DNA of 64,000 bases from Hordeum vulgare subsp. vulgare (GCF_904849725.1 NC_058524.1:353645823-353709822); one strand, 5' to 3'. Positions 1 through 12,014 are shown, numbered from the stretch's first letter. Translations and numbers: made by a program. Notes: generated by a model from the sequence alone, not told the origin.

Positions 1-275
1 CTAGAGGAACTGAAAAATGTGTTGTGCCCATGCTGGAGCCTGAGGCTCGACGGAAAGACTAAAGGCATGTCTTCTGCCGCGAGAGTGTTTTCCTCTACGG
101 CAAGGACTCGAGGTCCTGCCGGAGCCTGTTGCTCCCCGGCAGGCTTGGTGTTGTTCCCAGCAATTTCCTTACCACCAAGTTTCTCACTGGCAGCTTCTGG
201 TAGCCCTGCAGATGGTTGAGTCAGTTGGAGCACAAAAGTCGCTGGTTCCACAGGTCACTTGAGGGCAGCATGATT
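1..275 (-). pseudogene. Element A polyprotein linker after RNase H (partial)
   Basis: The minus-strand frame of the second RNase H runs on through this stretch into a low-complexity linker rich in Pro, Ala, Glu and Gly, which in Tat elements joins RNase H to the integrase. No catalytic motif is visible. The integrase would begin beyond the left edge of the window. Confidence 0.5.
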
Positions 276-690
276 TCATAGTTCATCGGCAATGTTATTT
301 TCTACACGAGGAACATGCTCTGTTTGCAGACAATCAAAGTTCTCTTCCAACTTCCTCACTTCCTCCACATAAGCTTCCATCAACGGTCTCTGGTAATCAT
401 TGTTGACTTGCTGGACGACAAGCTGAGAATCGCCTATGACGATGAGCTTCTTGATTAGGAGGTCTGCCGCGATCCTGAGACCGACAAGCAACCCTTTGTA
501 TTCTGCAGTTTTGTTTGTCGACTTCACTTTGGGAAAAAACATCTGGATTACGTACTTGAGGTGCTCTCTGGTGGGTGCGACGAGCAGCATGCCAGCACCG
601 GTGCCTTGCAGTGAGAAAGCTCCATCAAAATACATAATCCATTCTTGACTCGTTTCCTTGCCGGGGAGAGTCGCTTTTTGTATCTCCTCG
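276..690 (-). pseudogene. Element A second RNase H domain (Tat-type, archaeal-like)
   Basis: This is the second half of a 246-codon open frame (1016 down to 276). It has the layout of the extra RNase H of Tat retrotransposons, which removes the RNA strand from RNA-DNA hybrids during reverse transcription. Catalytic residues are visible in order: Asp131 in YFDGA, Glu172 in TAEYKGLL and Asp196 in GDSQLVV, counted from the first Met of the frame. The domain ends near HVPRVENNIADEL, where the frame continues into the linker. Its active site is intact although the RT upstream is broken by stops. Family assignment comes from known lineage architecture; the motifs are read directly. Confidence 0.8.
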
Positions 691-1262
691 TCCGGTGTTG
701 GGGTCCACTCGGCAATGAACTGTGCCAAGGCTCTGCTCTGAATAGTTGAAGTGCTTTCAAACCTGAGACCAAAGCTTGACAATTCCAATGCCCACTCCAC
801 AATCCTATCGGTCGCATGTGGATTTCGCAAAACCCTTTGCAGCGGAAAGCGAGTGACGACGGTTATCTCATGTGCTTGGAAAGAATGGCGCAACTTCCTC
901 GAGGCCATAAGGAGGCCGAAGAGCAACTTTTGCACGACAGAGTATCTTGACCTAGCCCCCTGCAAAAGGGAGCTGACAAAATAAACGGGATGCTGCAGCA
1001 CCTTCTTCTTTGGCATTGCTTCATCTGGTTCTACCGGGGATGATCATGGCTGGCTGCTTGACGGTCCTGCGCTCGACTGTGCCACCCCTGCCACTGCTTC
1101 TTCACTGTCTTCTCTCTGCGCCACTAACGCAACACTAAATACTTCATTTGTTGCCATGAAGTATAGCAACAACGACTCTTGTGGTTTAGGCGCGACTAGT
1201 GTTGGCGGAGAGGAGAGGTGCCTCTTCAATTTTGCAGCGCTGCCTCCGCCTCCGGAGTCCAC
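690..1262 (-). pseudogene. Element A first (degenerate) RNase H / connection domain
   Basis: Two minus-strand frames (1262-1044 and 1016-690) together give the gypsy RNase H that follows RT. Readable blocks are LLLYFMATNEVFSVALV, then HPVYFVSSLLQGARSRY, then KLRHSFQAHEITVVT and ALAQFIAEWTP. In Tat elements this ancestral domain usually lacks a full active site and works as a connection domain. A frame change near 1230-1262 separates it from RT and another lies near 1020-1044, so it could not be translated as one protein. The following domain supplies the intact RNase H motifs. Confidence 0.7.
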
Positions 1263-2146
1263 TTCATTGGGCCTGCCTTTTTCAAGATTTTGAAAAAGGA
1301 CAAAGCGCGCTCAGCAGATTTGGAGATGAACCTACTTAGAACGGCAACGCAGCTGGCAAGGCAACGCACATCTTTGACGCGTTTTGGTGCTTCAATCTGC
1401 TCAAATGCTTCAATATTGTCGGGGTTTCCTTCAATCCCACGCTGAGACACAAAGAACCCGAGAAGCTTGCCGGACGGGACGCCAAACATACACTTCTCAG
1501 GATTGAGCTTCAAATTGATCTAGCGCAGATTCGCAAACGCCTCTTCTAGATCTTATATGACTGTTGCTTTGTCCTTGGTTTTGACCACTATGTCATCCTT
1601 ATAAGCTTCCATATTTCTATGTAGCTAGGGATCAAAACCAATCTGGATAGCTCTTGCGAATTTTGAGTCGGCATTTTTCAATCTAAAAGGCATACGTACG
1701 AAGCAGTACGTGCCACATGGAGTGATAAACACAGTCTTTTCTTCATCTTCCTTAGCCATGAAGAACTGATGATACCATGGATAGGCATCAAGGAATGACA
1801 GCAGATCACAGCCGGCAGTGGGATCCACATTCTGGTCGATGCCCAACAAGGAAAAAGGATCCTTTGGACATGCTTTATGGATATCTGTAAAGTCGATACA
1901 CAACCTCCATTTTCCATTTGCCTTGCGCACTACAACTGGATTGGCCAACCATGTTGGATGGATAGCTCCTTTAACCAAACCTTCTGCCTCCAACTTCTTC
2001 ATTTCCTCGGCAATGAATTCTTGCTGCTCTAAGGCTTGCTTCCTGACCTTCTGCTTGACGGGCCGTGCATGAGGGCAGATAGCAAGATGGTGCTCGATCA
2101 CCTTCCTGGGAACACCGGGGATATCAGATGGTTGCCATGCAAACAC
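1226..2146 (-). pseudogene. Element A reverse transcriptase (stops)
   Basis: Gypsy-type reverse transcriptase. Read from 2146 leftwards, the fingers and palm blocks are clear: a stretch ending in WRLCIDFTDIHKACPKD, then DLLSFLDAYPWYHQ, then TPCGTYCFVRMPF. The YxDD box is present as YKDD near 1600, where most gypsy elements have YVDD. Three in-frame stops lie around it: TAG just before LHRNMEAY, TAA after KATVI, and TAG before INLKLN. Both TAG codons sit where relatives carry glutamine. The thumb follows with KLNPEKCMFGV and LGFFVSQRGIE. The domain is recognisable over nearly its full length but non-functional. Confidence 0.85.
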
Positions 2147-2185
2147 ATCGACATTTGCCCACGGGAAGGCAATGAGCGCGCTTTC

Positions 2186-2651
2186 CTATTTGCCGTCGAG
2201 GGTGGAACTTATGGTGAAAGTTCCTCCCATACCATCCTCGTTGGCGGTCACCTTATTGGTCTCTGGCGGAGCTGTCTTGGATTTCTTGCTCTTGCTGGTG
2301 GAGCTGTCTGGCACATTGTCAACAACAACGCAGTACTCCGAGGAGATGCGCTTGCGGGAATTTGTGCAAGAGGCCTTGTTCCGCCCGGGAGCTTCAGTGG
2401 AAGGAGCGGGTGCCTTGGAGGCAGTCGTTGCACCTGCCTCCCGGTAGAATTGGTTGGTATAGATGAGCGCATTGTTCTTATCAGAGTTCATGGTGATTAC
2501 GCTCATCGGCTCGGGCATCTTCAACGTATTATATGCGTAATGCGATGCTGCCGTGAACTTGGCCAGTGCTAGACGGCCAAGGATCCCATTATATGGCACT
2601 GGAATCTTGGCGACGTCGAAGACAACCTTCTCCGTCATGTAGTTCAGGTCG
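2186..2651 (-). pseudogene. Element A protease C-terminal part and PR-RT linker
   Basis: The frame from 2638 opens with TEKVVFDVAKIPVPYNGILG, the block that follows the protease core in Tat and related gypsy polyproteins, then ALAKFTAASHYAYNTLKMP. A Ser/Thr/Lys-rich linker leads to RT. Upstream bases 2639-2651 still read L-N-Y in frame before the sequence changes abruptly to LTR B at 2652. The N-terminal half of the same protease is found at 20995-21143, which proves the interruption. Confidence 0.8.
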
Positions 2652-3083
2652 TGTCACGCCGTGTTTTCACTTTGCCTCAACTGTAATCTCTTCAAATTTG
2701 GATTTAATTAAAAACTTTAAAGCAAATGTTATGAATGCCATGATTATCATTGATTGTATGTATGCTTGAGTGTGTGGATCTAAAAATCATTTTTATAACA
2801 TACTATTTCCATAAATAAATCCTCTTTCTCATTTTTGTTAATTCGAAACCTTGCTTTGGGGTTTGCACTACAAGACCCTGATTTCATGGGGGTGTCTTCA
2901 CCCAAAGATTGTATTCTGATTCTAGCACTATTATAACTCTCCAAAATCGTAAAATAGTTATTTTATAAAATATTTTCCTATTTTATTTGCATGTCCTTTT
3001 TCGAGGCCAGAAGTGGTATTTCTGAGTGGAAAATTATTTTCTACCTTTGAAAAATCTGAGAAAATTTGGAGATACTCACAGGA

Positions 3084-3088
3084 CATAT
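3084..3088. repeat. TSD of element C, left copy (CATAT)
   Basis: CATAT directly precedes the TG of the 5' LTR and is repeated directly after the CA of the 3' LTR at 17231-17235. The perfect match fixes both ends of C. Confidence 0.9.
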
Positions 3089-5654
3089 TGTAACACCCTA
3101 GTTTTTGGCTTTCCTGACTAACTAACTTATTTCAAAATTTAGGACCAATTAAAATTTTTATGAATGCTTGTGAATCATGGAGTGACTATTGTGTGCCTGT
3201 TTGTTTAAATGCATGTGATTGATCCCCATTAATTCTTGCCATCCTCCTAATCACCTACTCACTCCATGATATCCTGCCTAATGATCATACCATGTGTTTA
3301 GGACAAATATCTATTTTTACGAAATATTATTTTCACCAAAAAGCTTTTCTTTGAATTAAACTTTCAAACCCCTGAGATGAGGTTTGTACTACAAGTCCTC
3401 AAATTAGGGAGTTTCTTTTGCACCAATTGTTTTATTTAAAACCATTATCAAAATGACTTTCAAAAGCCACCATATTATTATTTTAAAAGTTATTTTATTA
3501 TTTTATTTAAAAGCCCTTCTGTGAGGCCAGAAATGGTCTCCTATGAAGGAAAGTTATTTTTATTGCCTTCAAAATATTTCAGAAAATTTAGGGAAACTCA
3601 GTGGATATATTTATTCCATATTTATGAGTTTCAACACATGGTCATGTTCAAAATATTGGGCAAATCCCTTCAAAACCATTCCTGCCTAATTCAACCTTTT
3701 GGAATATTTCTATAAGAAATATTCTAAAATAAAGTCCAGTAAAATTCTAGCATGTCACCTATGATATTCTTGATGATCTTGCCAAGTTTCATTTCAATCC
3801 AAATTGATTTGACTCCCCTAATGACTCTAAAACCCAATCTGTCCAGAATCAAATTTGAGCAACTCTACATTGTGAAGTGTCTCCAATTTTGCTCCAATTT
3901 GGTGGACATGTTCCAGTACTCCAATGAGACATCCACACCAAGTGGTACATCAAGGAGAATAGAGGAACTTGTCCTAAGACCCTCAAAATCTCTCTGTTGA
4001 TTTCTGACTTTGACAAAATTTACATTATAAAGTTTCTCCAATTATCCTCAAACTTTTTGTGCATTCCTCAATGCTCAAATAATGCCCCTACACCAAATAT
4101 TGGATTTGTGGGAATTCATTTGAATAGGGTTCTAAGCAGAAACTCATTTCTGCCCATTTCTAGGGTTTTTCAAGTCTACAATGGAAAACTCCTCCAACAA
4201 ATCCCAAATTTGGTGTGCAAGCCTATTTTCATCTATTGTTTGACCCTGTTAAGTTTCATAGCCATTGGAATCCATCTGGTAGCCTAACCACAGATCAAAC
4301 ACCTTGTGTGCACTCACTAATTTGGTTTCTTTTGCCCCTTCTACTTTTACCCTTGATCTCAACTTTCTACCACAGCCTCACATAGTCATATTTTACCTCC
4401 AGTAACTTCCCCATGGCAACTGGTCAATTATTGGAGAAGGTCCCTTTGTAAGTTTCTCTCATTTTTACCCTTGGCAGCACTGTTTTACCCTTCCTTCCAT
4501 TCTTCTGCTTAATCTATCACCCCAACTCTTTCCAGAGCATCTAATATGTGCCAAGGCTTCATTTCGAACCAAGATATGGCATGCTCATGTGGAGAAAATT
4601 AGCAGCACTTCTTCAAATGGATTTCTGGCTGAATCATGGCTTTGAACAGCAAGTAGTAGCTATCCTCCCTTGTTTGGGTTGAAACTTTGCAGTATTAAAG
4701 TCCTTCCATGCCTAACACTGCCAGACATAATTTCTCCCCAAGGCTTCCCTCCTAAGACCCATGGTTGTCAGCTCTAAGTTTGTTGTTAGAAACTTGTCAG
4801 CAGTCAAAACTAGTTCAAACTGACTCCACTAGTCACCAAACTCCAGAGTCCCTTTCCAGATAGCATGCCCCACCTCACAGACATGTTTGACGGGTCGTTT
4901 GGAACCTGTGGGCGTGGGTGACCTGCAAACAGGGTGCTCTGCGCCTAGTTTCTCTCCTCCCGACCGTATCTTGGCGAAGCAGGTTGTCCCAGCGTGTCTC
5001 AGAGCATCCCTTGACCATTGGAAGCCACTCCCAATCACTAGCTACCCTCCAAACTCCCTCTGAGCGGCGTGGCATCCATGCACAGAGAGCTCCAAGAGCT
5101 CCCGGGGCTCTCTCTTCTCTCCCCCTCCACTTGAAGCTCTCCCCGAGCCCCTGGTGCCTCCTTCCTCCTTCCCTGGACTCTCCTAGTTCCCTTAAGTCCC
5201 CGTGACCCTGCAGGTGGATCTAGCAGGCCCTCCTCTATCTCCCTCCATGGCCATGGCGCCGCCTCAGCCTTCCTTGTGTCCAAGCAAGCCGGCTCCCCTC
5301 CGGCCCTAGCTCTTCCCTCCAGCTTGTCCCCGCGGCCTCTCCATCCTCTTGGGCACACCAGGGCCCCTCCACGTGGTCGGCACCCTGCCCCTCCACGCTG
5401 GCCGGAGCTTGCAGCTGCTTCACGCGGCGAGCCTCTCGCCCCAGGCATCCCCGCAACCACCAAGGTCACCTCCCAGGCTCGGTAGGGAGCAGGGCACCGC
5501 CCCCACCCGTGGCTCGGTGGCTGGGCCAGCAGGCGGCTAGAGCCCCAGCGGTTGGCGCCTCCCCTCTCCCTCGGCGCAAGGTTGAAGAAGACCAGGGAGA
5601 GAGAAGGAGGCAGGTGGACCCCAGGTGTCGGCGAGACAAGATCCGGGCCAGCAG

Positions 5655-5660
5655 GTAAGT
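5655..5660 (+). promoter_or_regulatory. Candidate splice donor in the LARD LTR core
   Basis: CAG followed by GTAAGTG is a near-perfect plant 5' splice site. It lies at the 3' edge of the GC-rich core and is kept in the other LTR at 14601. GC-rich before and AT-rich after is the base change expected at a plant exon-intron border. No transcript data are available, so this is a prediction. Confidence 0.35.
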
Positions 5661-6240
5661 GAAGGCGCGCCGGCATTTTGCGCCTTTCCCAAGTGGAAGG
5701 CGTATTCCGTGGTATGCGCCTCCTGCCTGGCCAGTCTGCCGGTGGGCAAGGCATTTGGGCTGGCCTATTGCCTATCCAGCGCCCGTTGCGCTAGTTAGCC
5801 GAGGGAATTAGCTCCTCTTCTTTCTTTTTTTGTTTTTGCTTAACTTCAAAATACCACCATAAATTCATACTAACTCCTATTTCATTGATTCAAGTTTCTG
5901 CAGGATCCTAAAAATCAGTCCTATCCAAATAAGTGCTTTGCACATTTTAACCTCCCAACTTTCTGTGGTGTTTTATTTAAAATCCCAATCTGGATATGAA
6001 ATATCCCACCTTTCAAAATTCCTAGCAGATTCAAATCAACTCCAAATGGAGTGATTCAAACTTCCAGAGACTTCTAAAATCCTTCTCTATTTTTAGAACC
6101 CTGGTCAACATTTTTGTGTGACTTAATTCTGTTGCAATAAATAAATAGCTCCTATTGCTATTTATTCCTCATTGTAAAATCTCTAGAATATTCATACCAT
6201 CTCCAAATCCAGTGAAACCACTTCCTAAATATTTCTAAAA

Positions 6241-6287
6241 TCATTCTCTGTTAAATGGGTGCCTCCACTCATTTTTAACAGAATGAT
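6241..6287 (+). repeat. Conserved LTR hairpin (arms about 21 bases)
   Basis: The arm ending TTAAATGGGTG and the arm starting CACTCATTTTTAACAG are near-perfect inverted repeats around a 4-base loop, CCTC. The same structure is at 15187-15233 in the 3' LTR, and decayed forms occur in element D near 22360-22395 and 33767. Confidence 0.6.
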
Positions 6288-7562
6288 TTATGTTGGCTTA
6301 TTCAAGGGCCACCTATTGCTCCTTTCACCTATTCAAAAAATACTTGATGATTCAAATCTCGTGTGAGAAGCTTCAGGTGTTTTTCTTATAACCAGAGAGG
6401 TCCAAGAAAAATAAAACTTCTATTTATAGAACACTTTTATTCTGCTTGATGTGTGGCTTACTATGGTTGTTTCCGACGATAGTTGACGGAGCCGAAGACT
6501 CGAAGACCCTGAGGACTTACGTGATCAAGGCAAGCAGCCCTTTGACCATGACTTGAGCACAAACATTGTTGCATGCTAGTATAGTTGGTATTTTCCCGTT
6601 ACATGTGATCACGATGCCGGTTCATCATTGTGGTGATGGCACCGGAGGCTTCTTCAAAGCCCTTGCATGTTGATGATGTTATTCATGTGGCTCCTCGGAA
6701 CACAAACATGATGAGCTTGACCCTACCACTTATAAGGATCATGCTACTCTCATGTTGACTAGTAGAGTAAGATCATTGCACTGAGCTTGACCCTACCCCT
6801 TGAGGGTCATGTTATACCATGTTGACAAGTAAAGATAGAGCATGTTATCATGAGCATGATGATGAGTTAAATAAAGAGTTTATGAAAACCCCGTCGGGTG
6901 CCACTAATGCCCGAGGGTGGTGATGAGTTGGTGGCCACTTTTGGAGAAGTGGTGCACCGGGTATTTTGCGTGTGTAGTTTCAGAAATGGGATTAGATTTA
7001 TGATGTCTCGACCGTCCCAACCTTACCAGTACGACCACGATACACCTTTATGGGATGGGGCTTTGTTGATTACTCTGGTCGGTGCTAGCAAAGAGCCACA
7101 TTACTAGTGGTGGGAGTGATTGTCGTCACTCTCGTGATGGGTTCGTGCGAGGTAGGATGACTATGCCATTATTATAAGTTCCAGGCACACCGTTGGTCCC
7201 TGCATGGTTGATACTGTCCAGAGTCGGTGCTCGTAAGACGTACAACATGTGGGTTGGGGACCAATCGAGTGGACCTCTTTGTCTAGTATCATCAGGGGAA
7301 AGATGATGATCGGGTACTTACCTCGGGTATATGTGATATACCGCCAGTCGTGGATGACACGGAAGTTTCCCGTTTCTCGTGGGTCCAGCGTACTACCTCT
7401 GCAAAGTGTCAAACTATTCGAATAACCATGTCCGTGGTCAAGGACAGTGGGGTGGTGCTACATAAACTACGTCCAACGTTTCCGCATAAACCAAGTGTGT
7501 GTGAGTGTGTGGGTTTGGTGTTAAAAAGGTATTGTTATAAAGATAATAATATGACCAAGTTT

Positions 7563-7775
7563 GATGATTGGCATATAGGGTGAACCCGGATGGTTTAACC
7601 CTCAGCTGATACTTTGAGGTTATGACAAGTCCGATGACTTGGCATATAGGGTGAACCCGGATGGTTTAGCCCTCAGCTGAAACATTGACGTTATGACAAG
7701 TCTGATGACTTGGCATATAGGGTGAACCCGGATGGTTCACCCCTTAGCAGCTATGTTGATATCTGTAACCTGTTT
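7563..7775 (+). repeat. Triplicated 71-bp unit in C 5' LTR
   Basis: Three head-to-tail units start at 7563, 7633 and 7704. Each contains GGCATATAGGGTGAACCCGG and a following TCAGCTGA or TTAGCAGC block. LTR B carries only one such unit (near 20393), so the array arose within the C family. Confidence 0.85.
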
Positions 7776-8265
7776 TTCAAGAGTAATTCTTTAACTTGAT
7801 GCATATTCATGATCATTACACCCAGATGAGTTGTACAAGAGATGCATGATATTGTTATCCTTCACTTTCATTGTTCGTATCATGGGCTGTTTGCGAGTAC
7901 ATTCAAAGTACTCATTTGCTTGCCAATGGTTACTTCATTGACCAGGTATGGAAGACAGGATATGGTGAAGATTAACTCGGTGACGTTCTTGCGAGCTAGG
8001 ATGCTTCCCAGTCAGAATGCCTGTAGGTTAAGTCTGATGGCATGGGTTCACGCTTTCAACCAATAATTCCGCTATTGGTCTAGTTTAGTGCTTTGGCCTT
8101 TAAGGCCCTATGTATGTCAGGCTCGACCGAAGTGGTCATTTATTGTATCAAACTGTATGTATGTATGTAAGACTCTATTATTCGGTATCTGTGTTCACTG
8201 AGCATTGATCCTTGGGATCACTGGGCACGGCGATCTCGACTCACAAGTCGGGGTCCCCACAGAGC

Positions 8266-8278
8266 TGGTATCAGAGCC
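8266..8278 (+). promoter_or_regulatory. Primer binding site of C (initiator Met tRNA type)
   Basis: TGGTATCAGAGCC lies four bases after the LTR end. It is the standard plant retroelement primer site complementary to the 3' end of initiator Met tRNA, where minus-strand DNA synthesis starts. Confidence 0.9.
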
Positions 8279-11200
8279 ATCCTGACTATAGGAAGCCCTT
8301 AGTTAGCACGGACGTTAGGTAGGATAAAACTGCTTTCCAGATCCTTCAAAATACTTACAAAACCTATATCTTCTCTCGACTCTCCGAAATCTTCAAAAAA
8401 AATTGAAGGTTATGCTCTAGCCTTCCACTCTTATTTTCTTGACACTCCTCGTCTACTTTTTCAAAACTTGCAAATGGTCGCTAGTACCTTATGCCCTCTG
8501 ACCACGGGATAAATTTAAATCCTCGTGGGCAGCCCGGAAGGAAGTAACCTTTCCACGCAAATACCTGTGCTGAAGGACAGAGAAGACCACTCCGCGACTA
8601 GACGACACCAACAGTAGTACCTCCATGAGGAACAAGGTTATCGAGGCTTAGAAGATGGTGAAACCCGGGACACTGTTCTAGAGGGATGCCACTTTTGCCT
8701 ATGATAATCTGGACATAATATATGCAAACCTTGATCTGCATCACTAATAGAGCGACCCTGTCAGTTACAAGGAATTGTGTCGACCACCACCGGTGGATGA
8801 GAACCTTGCCATTAGGTCCGCCTCACCTTAGTGAGCAGGAAAATGGTTCTCTTCATCCCCCACTCTAGGTGACGATATCGCAATTACTATGATTGACAGA
8901 TGAGAACTCTATCATGTCATGCAAATATTGGTGCATGAAGATGTCCCCTTGAGACCCTCGAAGCCTCAGAAGACAAGAAGACGATGACAAGATCATGAAG
9001 ACAATAGAAGACCCTATCAGTGACAGCTATGAAGAACCACCTACGTCAGCAATTTCCCAGACAAGAAGACCACCAGAGTTCTTTACAACTCAAGCGAATT
9101 GCTTCAGCAAGCGACAACAAGAGGCGTGGAAACACCATGAGAACGACCAGAAGACTTAGCGGACTCCTCTCCGGAGCAAGAAGCAAGCACGACTGTCGAG
9201 TCCCTGAACCTAGGATAGGATGAGTCGTGAATCCCCTATGCGAAGTCGAGTCCGTGGAATGGTTCGGATGGACCATGTTATGTGTTGTTTGCTTTTGTTG
9301 TTTGTGCTTTGATATAAGTCGCACTTTTGGTTAGGCAACAAGCATGCGGTTATATCACTTGTCTTATTTTGATGTTCAAAATAATTTTTGAACTTGTTTG
9401 AGTTGACTTTTTGATGCTTGCTGGATTGCACTAAGACCCTTAGACATTCCCCTTGGTACTCTCTCTCTTTCTCTCACCTCTCTCGACAACTGAAGACGGC
9501 AAGGCAGATGCGCCAAGGATCTGCTTCGAAGGACGGCTGACGTTGAAGACACTGACTGGGCTACGCTTAACCACACGCAACCCATAGGAGTGTGTTTTTC
9601 CCTCAAGATTGGAAAACCACACTAGACCAGACTAACCTCCACAAGCCTTTCCGGCTCAAATTTTCTGGTCATGTGTCTAGTACACGGACTTGCCAGAACT
9701 CGTGTAGGTCCCCGATAAACCCCGCTAAGCACCGGTTTCCTTGTGGAACGAGTGATCACTGTGAACAAGTATCCTTCCATCTTAAGATAGCACTGTAACC
9801 TTGATGCCACAGGAGGTTCGTTCTCGGATATAGAGTATTAGACTAAGATTGTGGTGATGACAGTAGTTGTCTTGAGGATATAGCTAGAATATTTTCGTGG
9901 ATCGTGAGACCCTTATAAAGGTAGGTAAACTTGGTGGAACAAGTTGGTATTAGCATAATCTTCATAATCTGGAGTAAGATTGGGTTAGTAGGATGATTAT
10001 GATCGCAAACATTATTCTTGGTGGTATACATGACTTTAGCAAGTAGTTGGCATGGTTTGGAGATAATTACCATAATGACTTGGAGTATCAAGTAGACTTC
10101 TTGTTGGATTGAGTCTTGGATTTAAATAGGTAATCTAAATAGAGTATTGAGGATGAGAAAGACCACATGGTTCGGAGTAAATTGGATTTAGCTCGTTAAT
10201 CTTGATCATGATACCATGTTTCTCGGTGGATATAGAGTACGTATACTTGGAGTTGTCAAATAGATTTACAACCTATCTAGTTTGGCCTTGGAGATTAGAT
10301 GGCCATGATTATTGAAGTTGGTGGATATACTACGATGCAATTCTTGCAGTAATATGTGAGTTATGAGGACTCTAAGAGATTATGTACAACCCCATCCGTG
10401 TTGGATTTCTAAGAGTGGTAGGTCTAGTAATGATTGATCAGATTGATGGATCACTTGATCGGATTCATAGGAAGGAAACAAAATATTGGATTGGTCTACT
10501 ACGTGTTTCCTTAATATAGTAGTGTAGTACCCTGTCCGTTGTATGATCTAGCTGGACATTGGATTTGTAGCATCCCAGTGCAACCTTAGCGGCTTATATA
10601 CCCCCGAGGTCCTTGCATAGTATTGCATGTGCATTTGGGGCTATGCCATACTTGTAAGTGTTTGGGTTTAGTTCTTCCCTCAGCCCAGAGTTGACTAGCT
10701 TGAGCGGTGTGGAGTTGACCGACGTAGGATGATATCCTTGATGAGATGAGGTGATGTTGTCTCAAGTTAGCGGTCGAACTACTGGCATCTACGGAATGTG
10801 CTTAGAGATAAGATGATAACTGTTCGCCCACATCCTAAATTCCTTGAGACCCTAAAGCTTCGCTTAGCCACAAGATGGACAGGCTATGACCATAGAAAAC
10901 GACACTAAGTCGTTAAAATGTGGCCAGTACCCGCCCATAGCAAGTCCCCGTTCTCCTCGCCTGACCCATGAGCACTGTGCTTATGTCGTGTTTGGGGAAG
11001 GTATGATGTCATCCTCACTAATGACGTACTTACTCACCCAGTAAGAGGAAGAACACCTTAGTCCTTTTTGGACGAACCCACGAACGTCGATTGTTGTGCC
11101 TCTTGAGGGTGCAGTGTTATCTCGAGAAGATGGACTTCTTGAAGCAATCCTAGGACAACGGAAGACTATCCTACGCAAGCCAAGACGAAGAACCGCCGTG

Positions 11201-12000
11201 ACAAGGAAGCCACGACAACGACGATGAAGCAACAAAACTCAACCACCGACCGCGCACCGATCACATCAACAACGTCAAGAAGCCTCGAGGATTCAAGATG
11301 ACGAAGCCCTTGGACAAGCGAAAGAATCAGACGACCTCTCCATGGTCCAAATCAAGGACGGGAGTACTAGTTAGTCGTGGTGGAAACCTGTTAAAGGTGA
11401 TTTCCGCTTGCCGAGTCGCAGACCTTGGGAATGGATGACTGGTCTATACTCTTGGGTAGCCAGCATATCTAGAAACCCTCGCTAACTCCCAAGATGGCAG
11501 GACCTGTTCGGGACCTAAGCCTCCGAGCTTCGACTCATAGGTGAGACCCAGCCCGGACCCTTTTAAGAGAAGCCTTCGAAGACTATTTGCGACCACAGCT
11601 TGCCTGCTAAAAGGAAGTCAAGGACTTCCCCGTAAGCAGGAAGACATGCGTAGACTTTGGCAGTGCATTCTAACACGAGACATCTTGATGTCACTAACCG
11701 GCATGCGAAGCCCAGGACCAGATCCTAGACAACCCCTCTTGCCACGTATTCTGACCTTGGAGTACACTTGCAAGCAAAAACCTTGCACGGACTTAGTTCA
11801 CCAAGCCCTTGACCTCGATCAAGCATAACTTATTGCCAGATTCGGCTCACGATCAGTCGAGGACTTGTGAACATTCGAATTTGTAACATCAAGCACCTCA
11901 AGACCACGACAACAACATGGGGACATGAAGACTACCTCCAACTCAAGATTCTGTATCTCACCAACCCCTAGCCTAGAAATCTCGGGGACGACATTTTCTT

Positions 12001-12014
12001 AAGAGGGTAAGGTC
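12001..12014 (+). promoter_or_regulatory. Polypurine tract of C
   Basis: AAGAGGGTAAGGTC ends directly at the first TG of the 3' LTR and matches the expected position of the plus-strand primer. Confidence 0.8.

Larger units (their letters stand above)
3089..8261 (+). repeat. Element C 5' LTR (5173 bp)
   Basis: Matches 12015-17230 along its whole length. I count seven differences in the first 110 bases, so insertion is not recent. The two LTRs also differ by small indels, for example bases missing here near 4917 and 6490 that are present at about 13847 and 15430. The LTR has an AT-rich first part, a GC-rich core (about 4860-5800), an AT-rich stretch with a hairpin (6241-6287), and a 3' half conserved with B, D and F (about 6470-8261). 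Confidence 0.9.
8262..12014 (+). other. LARD internal domain, no genes
   Basis: The 3.75-kb interior of C starts with the primer site and ends with the purine tract. Short open frames occur (for example 11541-11828) but none shows a zinc knuckle, protease, RT, RNase H or integrase motif, and stops are dense in all frames. Conserved non-coding interiors of this kind are thought to carry RNA packaging signals. Confidence 0.75.

Noticed and set aside
5038..5754. 238-codon minus-strand ORF in LTR C
   Set aside because: It lies in the GC-rich LTR core, is Gly/Arg/Pro-rich from base composition, and the equivalent in the other LTR (14721-14239) is cut short. The plus strand is equally open. No domain.
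7563..7775. Regular repeats that could suggest a CRISPR array
   Set aside because: The units are head-to-tail copies of about 71 bp without unique spacers, inside a plant LTR.
8266..8278. tRNA-like sequence
   Set aside because: Only the 3'-end complement of a tRNA is present; it is a primer binding site, not a gene.
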